63,329 bases of DNA from Aureimonas sp. AU22 (GTDB lineage Bacteria > Pseudomonadota > Alphaproteobacteria > Rhizobiales > Rhizobiaceae), in NCBI RefSeq assembly GCF_001463745.1, contig NZ_BBWJ01000008.1, forward strand, positions 1 to 63,329, given 5' to 3'. Under the pieces are notes generated by a model. The model was not told the DNA's origin and made no database searches. It saw nothing but the letters and a program-made list of their open reading frames with translations. Below are positions 34,538 to 42,996 of this stretch, one piece after another. Numbering within the stretch: position 1 is the first letter of the stretch; every line of letters starts with the position of its first letter. The position numbers were made by a program, and so were the translations under genes.

Positions 34538-36342
34538 TCCACGGTCGCCGCCGCCTGGATCAATGCGAGGTGGCTGAGACCCTGGGGCATGTTGCCGAGA
34601 TAGGCGAGCGTAGCGGGGTCGACCATCTCGGCGAGGATGCCCGTGCCCCGTTCTCCCAGCGCCGCCAGCACCTCGTCGAGCCGCAGGCGCGCCTCGTCCC
34701 GGTGGCCGAGCAGCGCGAGGCCCTCGATGATCCAGAAGGTGCAGGCGAGAAAGCAGCCCTCGTCGTTCTCGACCCCGTGATAGCGGTAGTGGAAGAGACC
34801 GCTTCGCAGCTTGCCGTCCAGCGCCCGCAGCGTCTTTTCCAGCCGGTCGCGCCCGTCGAAGCCGAACCGCACCGCGAGCGCCAGCGAGGCGTCGAGTTCG
34901 TCCCCGCCCGGCACCATGACATAGGCCTGCTGGCGCTCGGACCAGCAGTTGGCATCGACCCACTGCGCGATCCGGTCACGGGATCGCGCCCAGCGCTCGC
35001 GGCAGGTGGCGGGGATATGGCCGCCGTCTGCCAGTTCCACGGCCCGCGCCAGGGCCTGCCAGGCGCTGATCTTGGACATCGTGTAGTGGCGGCGTTCCGA
35101 GAGCTCCCAGATCCCGCTGTCGGGCTGCCGCCAGGTCTCGGCGCAACGATCCGCGACGCCGGCGAGCACGGAGGCGCTGTTGGGGTCGAGCACGTGCCCG
35201 CCCGCCACGAAGCGCGCCGCGGTCTCGAAGATGTCGCCGTAGATCCCGTGCTGATGCTGGCCCGCTGCCTGGTTGCCGCGCCGCACCGGACGGCTGTCGC
35301 GGTAACCCGGCAGGTCGATCACGACCTCTTCCTTGTCGAGCTTGCCGCCTTCCAGCGTGTAGCACACCAGCGCGCCGTGCTCGGCGAGACGCTTGATGAG
35401 CCAGGTGAAGGCGCCCTTGGCCTCCGCCATGGCGCCGATCCGCAGGAAGGCCTTGATCGTGTAGGAGGCGTCGCGCACCCAGGCATAGCGGTAGTCGTAG
35501 TTCTTGTTGCCGCCGATGCCCTCGGGCAACGAGGTCGTCGCGGCGGCCGCGATCGCACCGGTCGGGGAGTAGAGAAGGAGCTTGAGCGCCAGCGCGCTGC
35601 GCATCACCGCCGGACGATAGCTGCCCTGGAACTCGATGCCCGCACACCACTGCCGCCATTCCTCGTCCGTGACGTCGATGCGCGCATCGATCCGCTCGGG
35701 CGAATCGACCACCAGCGGCTCGTCCTCGCCCGCGAGAATGGCGACCACCTCGCGCGCGCCGGCCGAAACGGTCACCCGCCCCCGGATCTCGCCGTCGTCC
35801 TCCTCCTCGATGTGCACGCCGTCGCTGGTGCGCAGAAGGCCGATCACGGATCCCGCGTGAAAGGTCGTGGCATTGGCGTTGGTGAAGAGGAACGGGCAGA
35901 TCGTGTCGGCATGGGTGCCGAACACGAGGCGCATCTCGAACGTGACGTCGCCCTCCAGTCCCTCCACGCGGCGCGCGAGTTCGCACCAGGGCAGGCGCCC
36001 GCCCGAACCACTGTTGAGGGCCTCCACCAGACGAGCACGACCGGCGGGTGTCTCGAACACGGTCTCGAGGACGTTGGAGTCCGGCCGATAGGCCCGCGTC
36101 GCCGTGTAGGGTCCCAGCGGCGTCAGGGAGAAGTAGCCGCCGCGCGCCTCGTCCAGCACCCGGTCCAGCATCGGCGCCGAATTCATGTTGGGAACGCACC
36201 ACCAGTCGATCGACCCGTCGAGGCCGACCAGCGCCACGCTGCGTCCGTCGCCGAGCGCGGCGTAGGATTCGAGCGGCAGCGCACCAGGTCGGCTCGAGAC
36301 GGCGACGTCGGGATCCTGCGCCGGCATCTCGCGGGTCAGCAT
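34522..36342 (-). CDS. Glycoside hydrolase family 15 protein
   Basis: 606 residues. An N-terminal beta-rich domain (ALGDGRSVALVGLDGSIDWWCVP, GGYFSLTPLGPY) is followed by the (alpha/alpha)6 barrel: NKNYDYRYAWVRDASYTI, CYTLEGGKLDKEEVVIDLPG, GNQAAGQHQHGIYGDIFE, and ENDEGCFLACTFWIIEGLALLG, the region of the second catalytic Glu. The family includes glucoamylases, glucodextranases and trehalases; this bacterial subgroup is often cytoplasmic, and no signal peptide is visible. Substrate unknown. Minus strand, convergent with oiaK, and with no apiose operator upstream, so a link to that pathway is unproven. Confidence 0.87.
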   Translation of the reverse strand: MLTREMPAQDPDVAVSSRPGALPLESYAALGDGRSVALVGLDGSIDWWCVPNMNSAPMLDRVLDEARGGYFSLTPLGPYTATRAYRPDSNVLETVFETPAGRARLVEALNSGSGGRLPWCELARRVEGLEGDVTFEMRLVFGTHADTICPFLFTNANATTFHAGSVIGLLRTSDGVHIEEEDDGEIRGRVTVSAGAREVVAILAGEDEPLVVDSPERIDARIDVTDEEWRQWCAGIEFQGSYRPAVMRSALALKLLLYSPTGAIAAAATTSLPEGIGGNKNYDYRYAWVRDASYTIKAFLRIGAMAEAKGAFTWLIKRLAEHGALVCYTLEGGKLDKEEVVIDLPGYRDSRPVRRGNQAAGQHQHGIYGDIFETAARFVAGGHVLDPNSASVLAGVADRCAETWRQPDSGIWELSERRHYTMSKISAWQALARAVELADGGHIPATCRERWARSRDRIAQWVDANCWSERQQAYVMVPGGDELDASLALAVRFGFDGRDRLEKTLRALDGKLRSGLFHYRYHGVENDEGCFLACTFWIIEGLALLGHRDEARLRLDEVLAALGERGTGILAEMVDPATLAYLGNMPQGLSHLALIQAAATVDGCEL

Positions 36343-36740
36343 GAGACCGCCGATCGCGACGGTTCACGGATCGAACGGGCATCGGACGGCCGCCGCAGTC
36401 GCTCCCCGCAAGGGCGGCAGTGGACGCTCGCAACACCGAATGAAAGCTCTGGGAGGCGGGATAGGTCGATCATCGTGCCGGGAATGCTTGGGTGGCCAAA
36501 TAAGATCCTGCGGCACAGGCGCACATGCCTGCACGCAGTTTGCACCCCCGGACGCGGAAAGATCTAACGCCGACTTGCCTTTTCGGTTCGGCGAGGGCAT
36601 ATCGGAATGGTCGAAAGATGGCCGGACGCCTGGGCCCTGTGCCGCTCGCGCGGTGCCAGTTCCACTCCGTTTCATCGCGATACTCGAAACTGGAGCGCGC
36701 CGACAGGCCGCCGACGAACGCTTGCGTAGAAAGGTGTCCC
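36343..36740. other. Intergenic region and cold-shock leader
   Basis: Divergent spacer between the GH15 gene and the cold-shock gene. No coding region is supported. The part nearest the cold-shock gene probably forms its 5' untranslated leader, as usual for cspA-type genes, ending in AAAGGTGTCCC before the ATG. No clear promoter consensus could be fixed. Confidence 0.45.
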
Positions 36741-36950
36741 ATGGCTACGGGAACCGTGAAATGGTTTAACTCCGACAAGGGCTTCGGCTTCATCGCCCCC
36801 GACGATGGCGGCCAGGACGCCTTCGTGCACATCACGGCGGTGCAGCGCTCGGGCCTCGATGGCCTGGCCGACGGCCAGAAGGTCAGCTTCGAGCTCGTCG
36901 CCGACCGCAAGACGGGCAAGCTCGCGGCGCAGAACCTCAAGGCTCTCTGA
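36741..36950 (+). CDS. cspA: Cold-shock protein (CspA family)
   Basis: 69 residues, one cold-shock domain. The RNA-binding motifs RNP1-like [10 protein letters not shown] and RNP2-like DAFVHITAV are intact, preceded by [12 protein letters not shown]. It is a single-strand nucleic-acid chaperone that melts mRNA structure. It is monocistronic, with a terminator 51 bases after the stop. Whether it is cold-induced or constitutive cannot be told from sequence. Confidence 0.95.
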   Translation: MATGTVKWFNSDKGFGFIAPDDGGQDAFVHITAVQRSGLDGLADGQKVSFELVADRKTGKLAAQNLKAL

Positions 36951-37001
36951 GCCCCGCTCCGGGCGACGCGGCTCCACGAGAGACCCGCCGATCCCGACCC
37001 T

Positions 37002-37032
37002 CCCGCCGATCCGTCGGCGGGTGACCCTTTTT
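37002..37032 (+). terminator. Intrinsic terminator of cspA
   Basis: CCCGCCGA-TCCG-TCGGCGGG forms a perfect eight-base stem with a four-base loop (37002-37021). After a six-base gap comes a run of five T (37028-37032). It stands 51 bases behind the cspA stop. Confidence 0.75.
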
Positions 37033-37144
37033 CGAAAGCAGGCGTTCAGTCTCGCACAGGCTTCGAATGCCAGAACTTTCCTCGTCGCCCCGCTTCGACC
37101 ACGGATGAACTGGCGGAACGGGACGACAAGCATCGACATGATCG

Positions 37145-37176
37145 AACCCTGCGCCGTTTCGGCCGCAGGGTTTTTT
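37145..37176 (+). terminator. Second intrinsic terminator with no assigned gene
   Basis: AACCCTGCG and CGCAGGGTT pair around an inner CCG-TTT-CGG stem, followed by six T. It is the best intrinsic terminator in the window. No coding region lies between it and the cspA terminator 110 bases upstream. It may catch read-through from cspA or end a small RNA. Confidence 0.75.
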
Positions 37177-37486
37177 CTTGCGCGCATGACGGCACTCCCA
37201 TGTCGCAAGACATTGAGAGAGATGCAGCGCCGCTCTCGCCGCAACCTCTGCCCCACCCTTTCGTCGCAAGCGAATATTCGTCTGACTTAATCTGCCCACT
37301 TCGCGCCCCGACACTTCGGCAGGCTTCCGTTTGAGTGCCGACATAACAGTATAGTGTTCGACCGCAGGGCTTCGATCACAACTCCGGTGGAGCGACCCGG
37401 GAACACGACTGGACAAGCGGGCCGGAATCCTATGCAGTTCACGGCAGCGTCATGATTTTTGGCGCTCCGACATTCTGGGAGGAATC
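37177..37486. other. Intergenic region before the tripartite transporter
   Basis: About 310 bases with no supported gene. A short imperfect repeat, AACA-GTATAG-TGTT (37345-37358), overlaps a TATAGT that could be a -10 box. The apiose-type CTGGTAT/ATACCAG repeat is absent here. GGGAGGA precedes the tctC start. Confidence 0.4.
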
Positions 37487-38467
37487 ATGTCGCCGATTTG
37501 GAAGGGGCTCCTGGCCTCGATCGCCGTTCTCGCCGCTGCGTCCACGGCCTCGGCCCAGGCCGACTATCCCACCCAGCCGATCACGATCGTGGTGCCCTTC
37601 TCCGCCGGCGGCCCGACCGACACCGTCACCCGGCTGATCGCCCAGACCATGACGGCGGAACTCGGCCAGCAGGTGCTGGTGCAGAACGTCGGCGGTGCCG
37701 GCGGAACGCTCGGCGCCGGTCAGGTGGCCCAGGCGAAGCCCGACGGCTACACGCTGCTTCTGCATCATATCGGCATGTCGACGGCTCCGACCCTCTACCG
37801 TCAGCTCGCCTTCGACCCGCTGAAGGCCTTCGCCCCGATCGGCCAGGTGACCTCCGTGCCGATGACGATCGTGGCGCGCAAGGATTTCGAGCCGACCGAT
37901 GCGGCCAGCCTCGTCGCCTACCTCAAGGAGAACGGCGCCGACACGACCTATGCCCATGCCGGCATCGGCTCGGCCTCGCACCTGTGCGGCATGCTTCTCC
38001 AGGAAGCGGTCGGCGTGCAGATGATCACCGTGCCCTACCAGGGCGCCGCGCCGGCCATGACCGACATCGTCGGCAGCCAGGTGGATCTCCTGTGCGACCA
38101 GACCACCAACACGACCAACCAGATCAAGGCCGGCGAAGTGAAGGCCTATGCGGTGACCTCGCCCGAACGCCTCGCCTCCCTCCCCGACCTGCCGACCACG
38201 AAGGAGGCCGGGCTCGACAAGTTGCAGATCGGCGTCTGGCACGGGCTCTACGCACCGGCGGGCACGGACCCGGCGATCGTCGCCAAGCTGGAAGGCGCGC
38301 TGCAGAAGGCGCTCGCCGACGAAACGGTGAAGGCGCGCTTCGCCGAGCTCGGCACCGCGCCGGCGACCGCCGAGGAAGCCACGCCCGCCTCGCTCCAGAA
38401 CCAGCTGACCTCCCAGATCGAGCTCTGGCGCCCGATCATCCAGGCGGCCGGCACCTACGCCGACTGA
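37487..38467 (+). CDS. tctC: Tripartite tricarboxylate-type transporter, substrate-binding protein
   Basis: 326 residues. The signal peptide (about 1-23, STASA cleavage) is followed by the Bug/TctC family fold: YPTQPITIVVPFSAGGPTDTVTRLIA, VQNVGGAGGTLGAGQVAQAKPDGYTLLLHHIG, VPYQGAAPAMTDIVGSQVDLLCD, and AYAVTSPERLASLPDLPTTKEAG. A periplasmic receptor that passes an organic acid to TctAB. Ligand unknown; such proteins bind a wide range of carboxylates. Closely spaced with tctB and tctA. Confidence 0.92.
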   Translation: MSPIWKGLLASIAVLAAASTASAQADYPTQPITIVVPFSAGGPTDTVTRLIAQTMTAELGQQVLVQNVGGAGGTLGAGQVAQAKPDGYTLLLHHIGMSTAPTLYRQLAFDPLKAFAPIGQVTSVPMTIVARKDFEPTDAASLVAYLKENGADTTYAHAGIGSASHLCGMLLQEAVGVQMITVPYQGAAPAMTDIVGSQVDLLCDQTTNTTNQIKAGEVKAYAVTSPERLASLPDLPTTKEAGLDKLQIGVWHGLYAPAGTDPAIVAKLEGALQKALADETVKARFAELGTAPATAEEATPASLQNQLTSQIELWRPIIQAAGTYAD

Positions 38468-38492
38468 CGCTCGCGCCCGTCCATCGTTGAAA

Positions 38493-38525
38493 GGACCGGT
38501 CGCGGCTGAAACCGCCGGCCGGTCC
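38493..38525 (+). other. Intercistronic hairpin between tctC and tctB
   Basis: GGACCGG and CCGGTCC form a seven-base stem enclosing an inner GCGG/CCGC pair, in the 93-base spacer after tctC. It has no T-run. Such hairpins often protect the upstream message so that the binding protein is made in excess over the permease. Confidence 0.5.
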
Positions 38526-38560
38526 GCAGGCCTACCACAGGGTTCGGGGGGACCATCCGC

Positions 38561-39034
38561 ATGCATGCATCCGAAGGCGTGAAATCGCATCGCGACCTGA
38601 TCGCGGGACTGATCTTCGTCGCGATCGCCGCCGGCTTCGCCTTCGAAGCGTCGAACTACGACATGGGCCGGGCCATCCGCATGGGACCGGGCTTCATTCC
38701 CATGACGCTCGCCATCCTCCTGGCCATCCTCGGGATCGCGATCATCGTCTCGGGGATGAAGAAGGACGAGCGGGTCGAACGAACGCCGGTTCCCTGGAAG
38801 GGGATCTTGCTGATCCTCGCCGCCCTCGTGATCTTCGGCGAGTTCGGATCGCTCCTCGGCCTCGTGCCGGTGGTGTTCATCGGCACGGCGATCGTGGCGC
38901 TCGCCTCGGCGCGCAACACCGTCGTCTCGGCGCTCTCCATCGCGCTCTGCATGTCGGCCCTGTGCTGGCTGGTCTTCAAGGTCGGCCTCGGCATCACCCT
39001 GCCGACCTTCGGCCCCCTCCTGACCTTCTCCTGA
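38561..39034 (+). CDS. tctB: Tripartite transporter small membrane subunit
   Basis: 157 residues with four membrane spans (LIAGLIFVAIAAGFAFEA; GFIPMTLAILLAILGIAIIVSG; GILLILAALVIFGEF to VVFIGTAIVALASA; SIALCMSALCWLVFKVGLGI). Family features include GPGFIPMTLA near the N-terminus and a C-terminal LP.FGP pattern. It partners tctA in the inner membrane. Ten bases separate its stop from tctA. Confidence 0.88.
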   Translation: MHASEGVKSHRDLIAGLIFVAIAAGFAFEASNYDMGRAIRMGPGFIPMTLAILLAILGIAIIVSGMKKDERVERTPVPWKGILLILAALVIFGEFGSLLGLVPVVFIGTAIVALASARNTVVSALSIALCMSALCWLVFKVGLGITLPTFGPLLTFS

Positions 39035-39044
39035 GGCGCGCTCC

Positions 39045-40550
39045 ATGGAACTCCTGTCCCATCTCGCCCTCGGCTTCGAGACGGCGCTCACCCCCGTCAA
39101 CGTCTTCTGGTGCTTCGTCGGCGTGCTTCTGGGCACCCTGGTCGGCGTCCTGCCCGGCATCGGGCCGACGGCGACCATCGCGATGCTCTTGCCGATCACC
39201 TTCACCTTCTCGCCGGTGACGGCGCTGATCATGCTGTCGGGCATCTACTACGGCGCCCAGTACGGCGGCTCGACGACCGCGATCCTCATCAACCTGCCGG
39301 GCGAAAGTTCCTCGGCGGTGACGGCGATCGACGGCTACCAGATGGCAAGACAGGGGCGAGCCGGCACCGCGCTCGCCACGGCCGCGCTCGGCTCCTTCTT
39401 CGCCGGTTCGGTCGCGACGCTGCTGCTCGCCATCGCCGCCCCACCGCTTGCGCGCGTCGCCCTTCAGTTCGGCGCACCCGAATATTTCGCCCTCATCGTT
39501 CTCGGGCTCCTCGTCTCGATCTCGCTCGCCCACGGCTCCATCGTGAAGGCGCTCGCGATGATCCTGCTGGGCCTCTTGCTCGGAACGGTGGGCCAGGACA
39601 TCTACACCGGCACGCCGCGCTTCACCTTCGGCCAGCTCGAGCTCTACCAGGGCATCAACTTCGTCTCGATCGCGGTCGGCGTCTTCGGTGTCGCCGAGAT
39701 CTTCCGCAATCTCGAGAACGAGACGACGCGCGAGGTGGGCGTCAAGAAGGTGGCCGGCCTCTGGCTCACGAAAGACGACTTCCGCCGCATCGTCGGTCCG
39801 GTCCTGCGCGGCACCGCGCTCGGCTCCATCCTCGGCGTGCTGCCCGGCGGCGGCCACGTCCTGTCGTCCTTCGCCTCCTACTCGATGGAAAAGAACCTCG
39901 CCAAGGACAAGTCGGAGTTCGGCAAGGGGGCGATCCAGGGCGTCGCGGGTCCCGAAAGCGCCAACAACGCGGCCGCCCAGACCTCGTTCATCCCGCTCCT
40001 GACCCTCGGCATCCCCGCCCATCCGGTGATGGCGCTGATCGTCGGCGCCTTCATCCTCCAGGGCATCACGCCCGGCCCCAACGTCATCAACACGCAGCCC
40101 GCCCTCTTCTGGGGCATCATCGCGTCGATGTGGATCGGCAACGTCCTCCTCGTCATCCTGAACCTGCCGCTGATCGGCATCTGGGTGAAGATGCTGACGA
40201 TCCCCTACCGCATCCTCTTCCCCGCCATCGTGCTGTTCGCCGCCATCGGCTGCTACTCGATCAACAACAACCCGTTCGACGTCTATGCGATCGGCGTCTT
40301 CGGCGTCCTTGGATATGTCCTCATCCGCCTCGGCTGCGAGCCGGCGCCGCTGCTGCTCGGCTTCGTGCTGGGGCCGCTTCTCGAGGAGCACCTGCGCCGC
40401 GCCATGATCATCTCGCGCGGCAACGCCATGGTGTTCCTGGAGCGGCCGATCTCCGCCTCGCTGCTGGCGCTCGGCCTCGCCTGCGTCGTCTTCGCGCTCC
40501 TGCCCTCGATCCGCAACAAGCGCAAGGAGGTCTTCGTCGAGGACGACTGA
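39045..40550 (+). CDS. tctA: Tripartite transporter large membrane subunit
   Basis: 501 residues, about 12 membrane spans. Signature segments: VGVLPGIGPTATIAMLLPITF near the N-terminus, IYYGAQYGGSTTAILINLPGE, and the repeat-like IQGVAGPESANNAAAQTSFIPLLTLGIPAHPVMA in the middle, all typical of TctA. It forms the ion-coupled permease for the ligand delivered by TctC. Gene order C-B-A is standard. The cytoplasmic C-terminus is short. Confidence 0.93.
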   Translation: MELLSHLALGFETALTPVNVFWCFVGVLLGTLVGVLPGIGPTATIAMLLPITFTFSPVTALIMLSGIYYGAQYGGSTTAILINLPGESSSAVTAIDGYQMARQGRAGTALATAALGSFFAGSVATLLLAIAAPPLARVALQFGAPEYFALIVLGLLVSISLAHGSIVKALAMILLGLLLGTVGQDIYTGTPRFTFGQLELYQGINFVSIAVGVFGVAEIFRNLENETTREVGVKKVAGLWLTKDDFRRIVGPVLRGTALGSILGVLPGGGHVLSSFASYSMEKNLAKDKSEFGKGAIQGVAGPESANNAAAQTSFIPLLTLGIPAHPVMALIVGAFILQGITPGPNVINTQPALFWGIIASMWIGNVLLVILNLPLIGIWVKMLTIPYRILFPAIVLFAAIGCYSINNNPFDVYAIGVFGVLGYVLIRLGCEPAPLLLGFVLGPLLEEHLRRAMIISRGNAMVFLERPISASLLALGLACVVFALLPSIRNKRKEVFVEDD

Positions 40551-40592
40551 GCCGCGCTTGACGGATCGCCCGGCCGCCCGATCCTTCCCGTC

Positions 40593-41054
40593 ATGGGCAC
40601 CGAGATCGAGCGCAAGTTCCTGATCCGCAGCGACGCCTGGCGCGGCCAGGCGGACGAGGGAACCCTGGTCCGCCAGTTCTATCTGGCGATCCGGGAGGGG
40701 CTGAGCGTACGCGTCCGGGTGCGCGAGGGGCGGCCCGCCATGATCACCGTCAAGACAGGCGTGGGCGACGCGCGCGGCGAGTACGAATATCCGATCCCCG
40801 ACGCCGATGCGGCCGAGCTCGAAGCCGCGCGCGTCGGCGTCGTGATCGAGAAGCGCCGCCATCTGGTGCCGCTCGGGGATCTCACCGTCGAAGTCGACGT
40901 CTTCGCCGGTGCGCTGGCGCCCCTCGTGATGGCCGAGATCGAGTTGCCCGCCATCGGCCATCCCGTCGACCTGCCGGACTGGATCGGGACGGAGGTGACC
41001 CGGGACGAGCGCTACAGCAACGCCTGGCTCGCCTCCAACGGGCGCCCGGAGTAA
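40593..41054 (+). CDS. CYTH-domain protein (triphosphate tunnel metalloenzyme)
   Basis: 153 residues. The ExExK signature is present at the start (EIERKFLI, Glu4, Glu6, Lys8). Charged tunnel residues alternate in later strands (SVRVRVREGRPAMITVK, EYEYPI, VIEKRRHLV, VEVDVF, MAEIEL). The family hydrolyses inorganic triphosphate or related compounds; a few are class IV adenylate cyclases. Lacking a fused CHAD domain, it sits 137 bases before a separate CHAD gene, which suggests joint work on polyphosphate or triphosphate. Confidence 0.88.
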   Translation: MGTEIERKFLIRSDAWRGQADEGTLVRQFYLAIREGLSVRVRVREGRPAMITVKTGVGDARGEYEYPIPDADAAELEAARVGVVIEKRRHLVPLGDLTVEVDVFAGALAPLVMAEIELPAIGHPVDLPDWIGTEVTRDERYSNAWLASNGRPE

Positions 41055-41191
41055 AGGCCGGCTGCCGACCATACGCCGTTCGCTCGATGGCGATCGACAT
41101 GATCGGCGGAAACGGCGGAGGCGCTTTCGGCGTACACAGTCGCCTGAGACGCTCTAGTTGGGTCTGCGGCCCGCCGGTCACAGAGGAAACA

Positions 41192-42139
41192 ATGGCCTAC
41201 CGCATCGATCCCCGCGTGCCTGTCGACGCCGCCCTCCGGCGCGCGGCTCAAGAACAGATCGACAAGGCCGTCCGCGACCTGTCGGGCGGCGAAGAGGAAC
41301 GGCACGAAGGCGTGCACGAGGCGCGCAAGCGCTTCAAGAAGCTTCGCGGCCTCGTGCGCCTGTTGCGCGAGGCCGCCCCCTCCTTCGCCGATGCCGAAAA
41401 CGCGCGCTATCGCGAGGCCGGGCGCACCCTGTCCGGCGTTCGCGATCGCACGGCACTGATCGAGGCGCTGGACGGGTTGGAGAAGCGCTTCGAGGGCGAG
41501 GTGGCGACGTCCTCCTTCGCCGTCGTGCGCACCGCGCTGGAACTCAAGCGGCAGGCGGCGATCGATGCGCAGGGCAGCCCGGAGGACATGGCGTCGGAAG
41601 CGCTGAAGGGCCTGAAGGAAGGGCGCTTGGCGCTAGACGCCCTGGTGCTCGGACGCAAGTCCTCGCGCAACCGCGAGCGGATCGTCGCCGCGATCGAGGC
41701 GAACTACCGCCGTGCGCGGCGCGATCTGAAGGCGGCGCTCGCCAGCGGCCACGCGGAGGATTTCCACGACCTGCGCAAGCGCATCAAGTATCTCGGCATG
41801 CACCTGAAGCTTCTGGAAGACCTCTGGCCCTCGGTCCTTGCCCCCTTGCGCGAGGAAGCCGATCGCGCAGCCGAGGCGCTCGGACGCGACCACGACTACG
41901 CGGTTCTCCACACCGAGATGCTGGCGGACCCGCGCTCGTTCGGCGCGCGGGCCGATCTCGACGTGGTGCTGGCCCTCCTCGACCGGCACCAGGCCGAACT
42001 GCGTGCCGGGGCGGCCGAAATCTGCGGGCGGCTGCTCGCCGAGATGCCCGATGCCTTCGCCGCCCGCATCGGCCGGCTCTGGGCCCTGGCCGCAAAAGCC
42101 CCCGACCCGGCCGCGCCGCCCGAGCCCGCGCCGGCCTGA
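41192..42139 (+). CDS. CHAD-domain protein
   Basis: 315 residues, fully helical, with the conserved His/Arg/Lys of CHAD: EGVHEARKRFKKLRGLVRLLRE near residue 40-60 and DFHDLRKRIKYLGMHLKLL near 190-210. CHAD domains bind polyphosphate. Start at 41192 is set by AGAGGA seven bases upstream; in-frame ATGs at 41087 and 41099 lack such a site. It probably acts with the preceding CYTH protein. Confidence 0.88.
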   Translation: MAYRIDPRVPVDAALRRAAQEQIDKAVRDLSGGEEERHEGVHEARKRFKKLRGLVRLLREAAPSFADAENARYREAGRTLSGVRDRTALIEALDGLEKRFEGEVATSSFAVVRTALELKRQAAIDAQGSPEDMASEALKGLKEGRLALDALVLGRKSSRNRERIVAAIEANYRRARRDLKAALASGHAEDFHDLRKRIKYLGMHLKLLEDLWPSVLAPLREEADRAAEALGRDHDYAVLHTEMLADPRSFGARADLDVVLALLDRHQAELRAGAAEICGRLLAEMPDAFAARIGRLWALAAKAPDPAAPPEPAPA

Positions 42140-42207
42140 GGGCTTGCATGCCGCTTGCCGCCGTCGCAAGGAGGGGCACCCGATCGCCGGGTGCGCCGGA
42201 CCTCACG

Positions 42208-42996
42208 ATGCCACACAAGGAACGATCCCCCTTCCGATCCCGAAGCGGTCGCGGGCAGGCCGGAGCCTCGCCTCCGGAGCGCGGCCACGGCCTCGCGCGT
42301 GTCCTGTCCAAGCTTGGCCACTGTTCGCGCACGCAGGGCGAGGCGCTGGTGCGCGAGGGGCGCGTGAGCGTGGATGGGCGCATCATCCGCGACCCCGAGC
42401 ACCGCACCTTCGCCTCCACCGCACGGATCGAGGTGGACGGCCGGACGGTCAAGGCCGAGGCGCCGGTCACCTTGATGCTCAACAAGCCGCGCGGCCTCGT
42501 GACGACCCGCGACGACCCGGAGGGGCGCGACACCATCTATCGCTGCCTGGAGGGCCTCGACCTGCCCCACGTCTCGCCGGTCGGCCGCCTCGACAAGGCG
42601 AGCGAGGGTCTTCTTCTCCTTACCAACGACACGGCGTTCGGGCAGGCTCTGCTCGATCCCGCCTCGCACGTTCCGAAGACCTACCACGTGCAGATCGACC
42701 GGCCGGCGGACGAGGCGCTGCTGGCGGGGGTCCGAGCCGGCGTCGAGGATCGGGGCGAGTGGCTCGGCGTGCGCTCCGCGAAGGCCCTGCGCGAAGGCGC
42801 GCGAAACGCCTGGCTGGAGATCGTGCTCGAAGAGGGCCGCAACCGGCACATCCGCCGGCTGCTGGCGGCGCTGGGTGCCGAGACGCTGCGCCTCGTGCGC
42901 GTCGCGATCGGCGATCTCCAGCTTGGCGACCTGCCCAAGGGCGCGGTGCGTCCCCTCACCGAGGCCGAACGTGCCCTTCTGGAGCACACCCCGTGA
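42208..42996 (+). CDS. Pseudouridine synthase, RsuA/RluB/E family
   Basis: 262 residues. A basic N-terminal extension (1-30) is followed by an S4 RNA-binding domain (GLARVLSKLGHCSRTQGEALVREGRVSVDG) and the catalytic domain with LNKPRGLVTTRDDPEGRDTIYRCL and the active-site Asp in VSPVGRLDKASEGLLLLTND. RNARHIRR-like segment GRNRHIRRLLAALG is present. It modifies rRNA; which site cannot be decided. Its TGA overlaps the GTG start of the next gene. Confidence 0.88.
   Translation: MPHKERSPFRSRSGRGQAGASPPERGHGLARVLSKLGHCSRTQGEALVREGRVSVDGRIIRDPEHRTFASTARIEVDGRTVKAEAPVTLMLNKPRGLVTTRDDPEGRDTIYRCLEGLDLPHVSPVGRLDKASEGLLLLTNDTAFGQALLDPASHVPKTYHVQIDRPADEALLAGVRAGVEDRGEWLGVRSAKALREGARNAWLEIVLEEGRNRHIRRLLAALGAETLRLVRVAIGDLQLGDLPKGAVRPLTEAERALLEHTP

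Noticed and set aside
38994-41072. Long minus-strand open frame opposite tctA
   Set aside because: His/Asp/Arg/Glu-rich antisense translation with no family; tctA on the plus strand is unmistakable.
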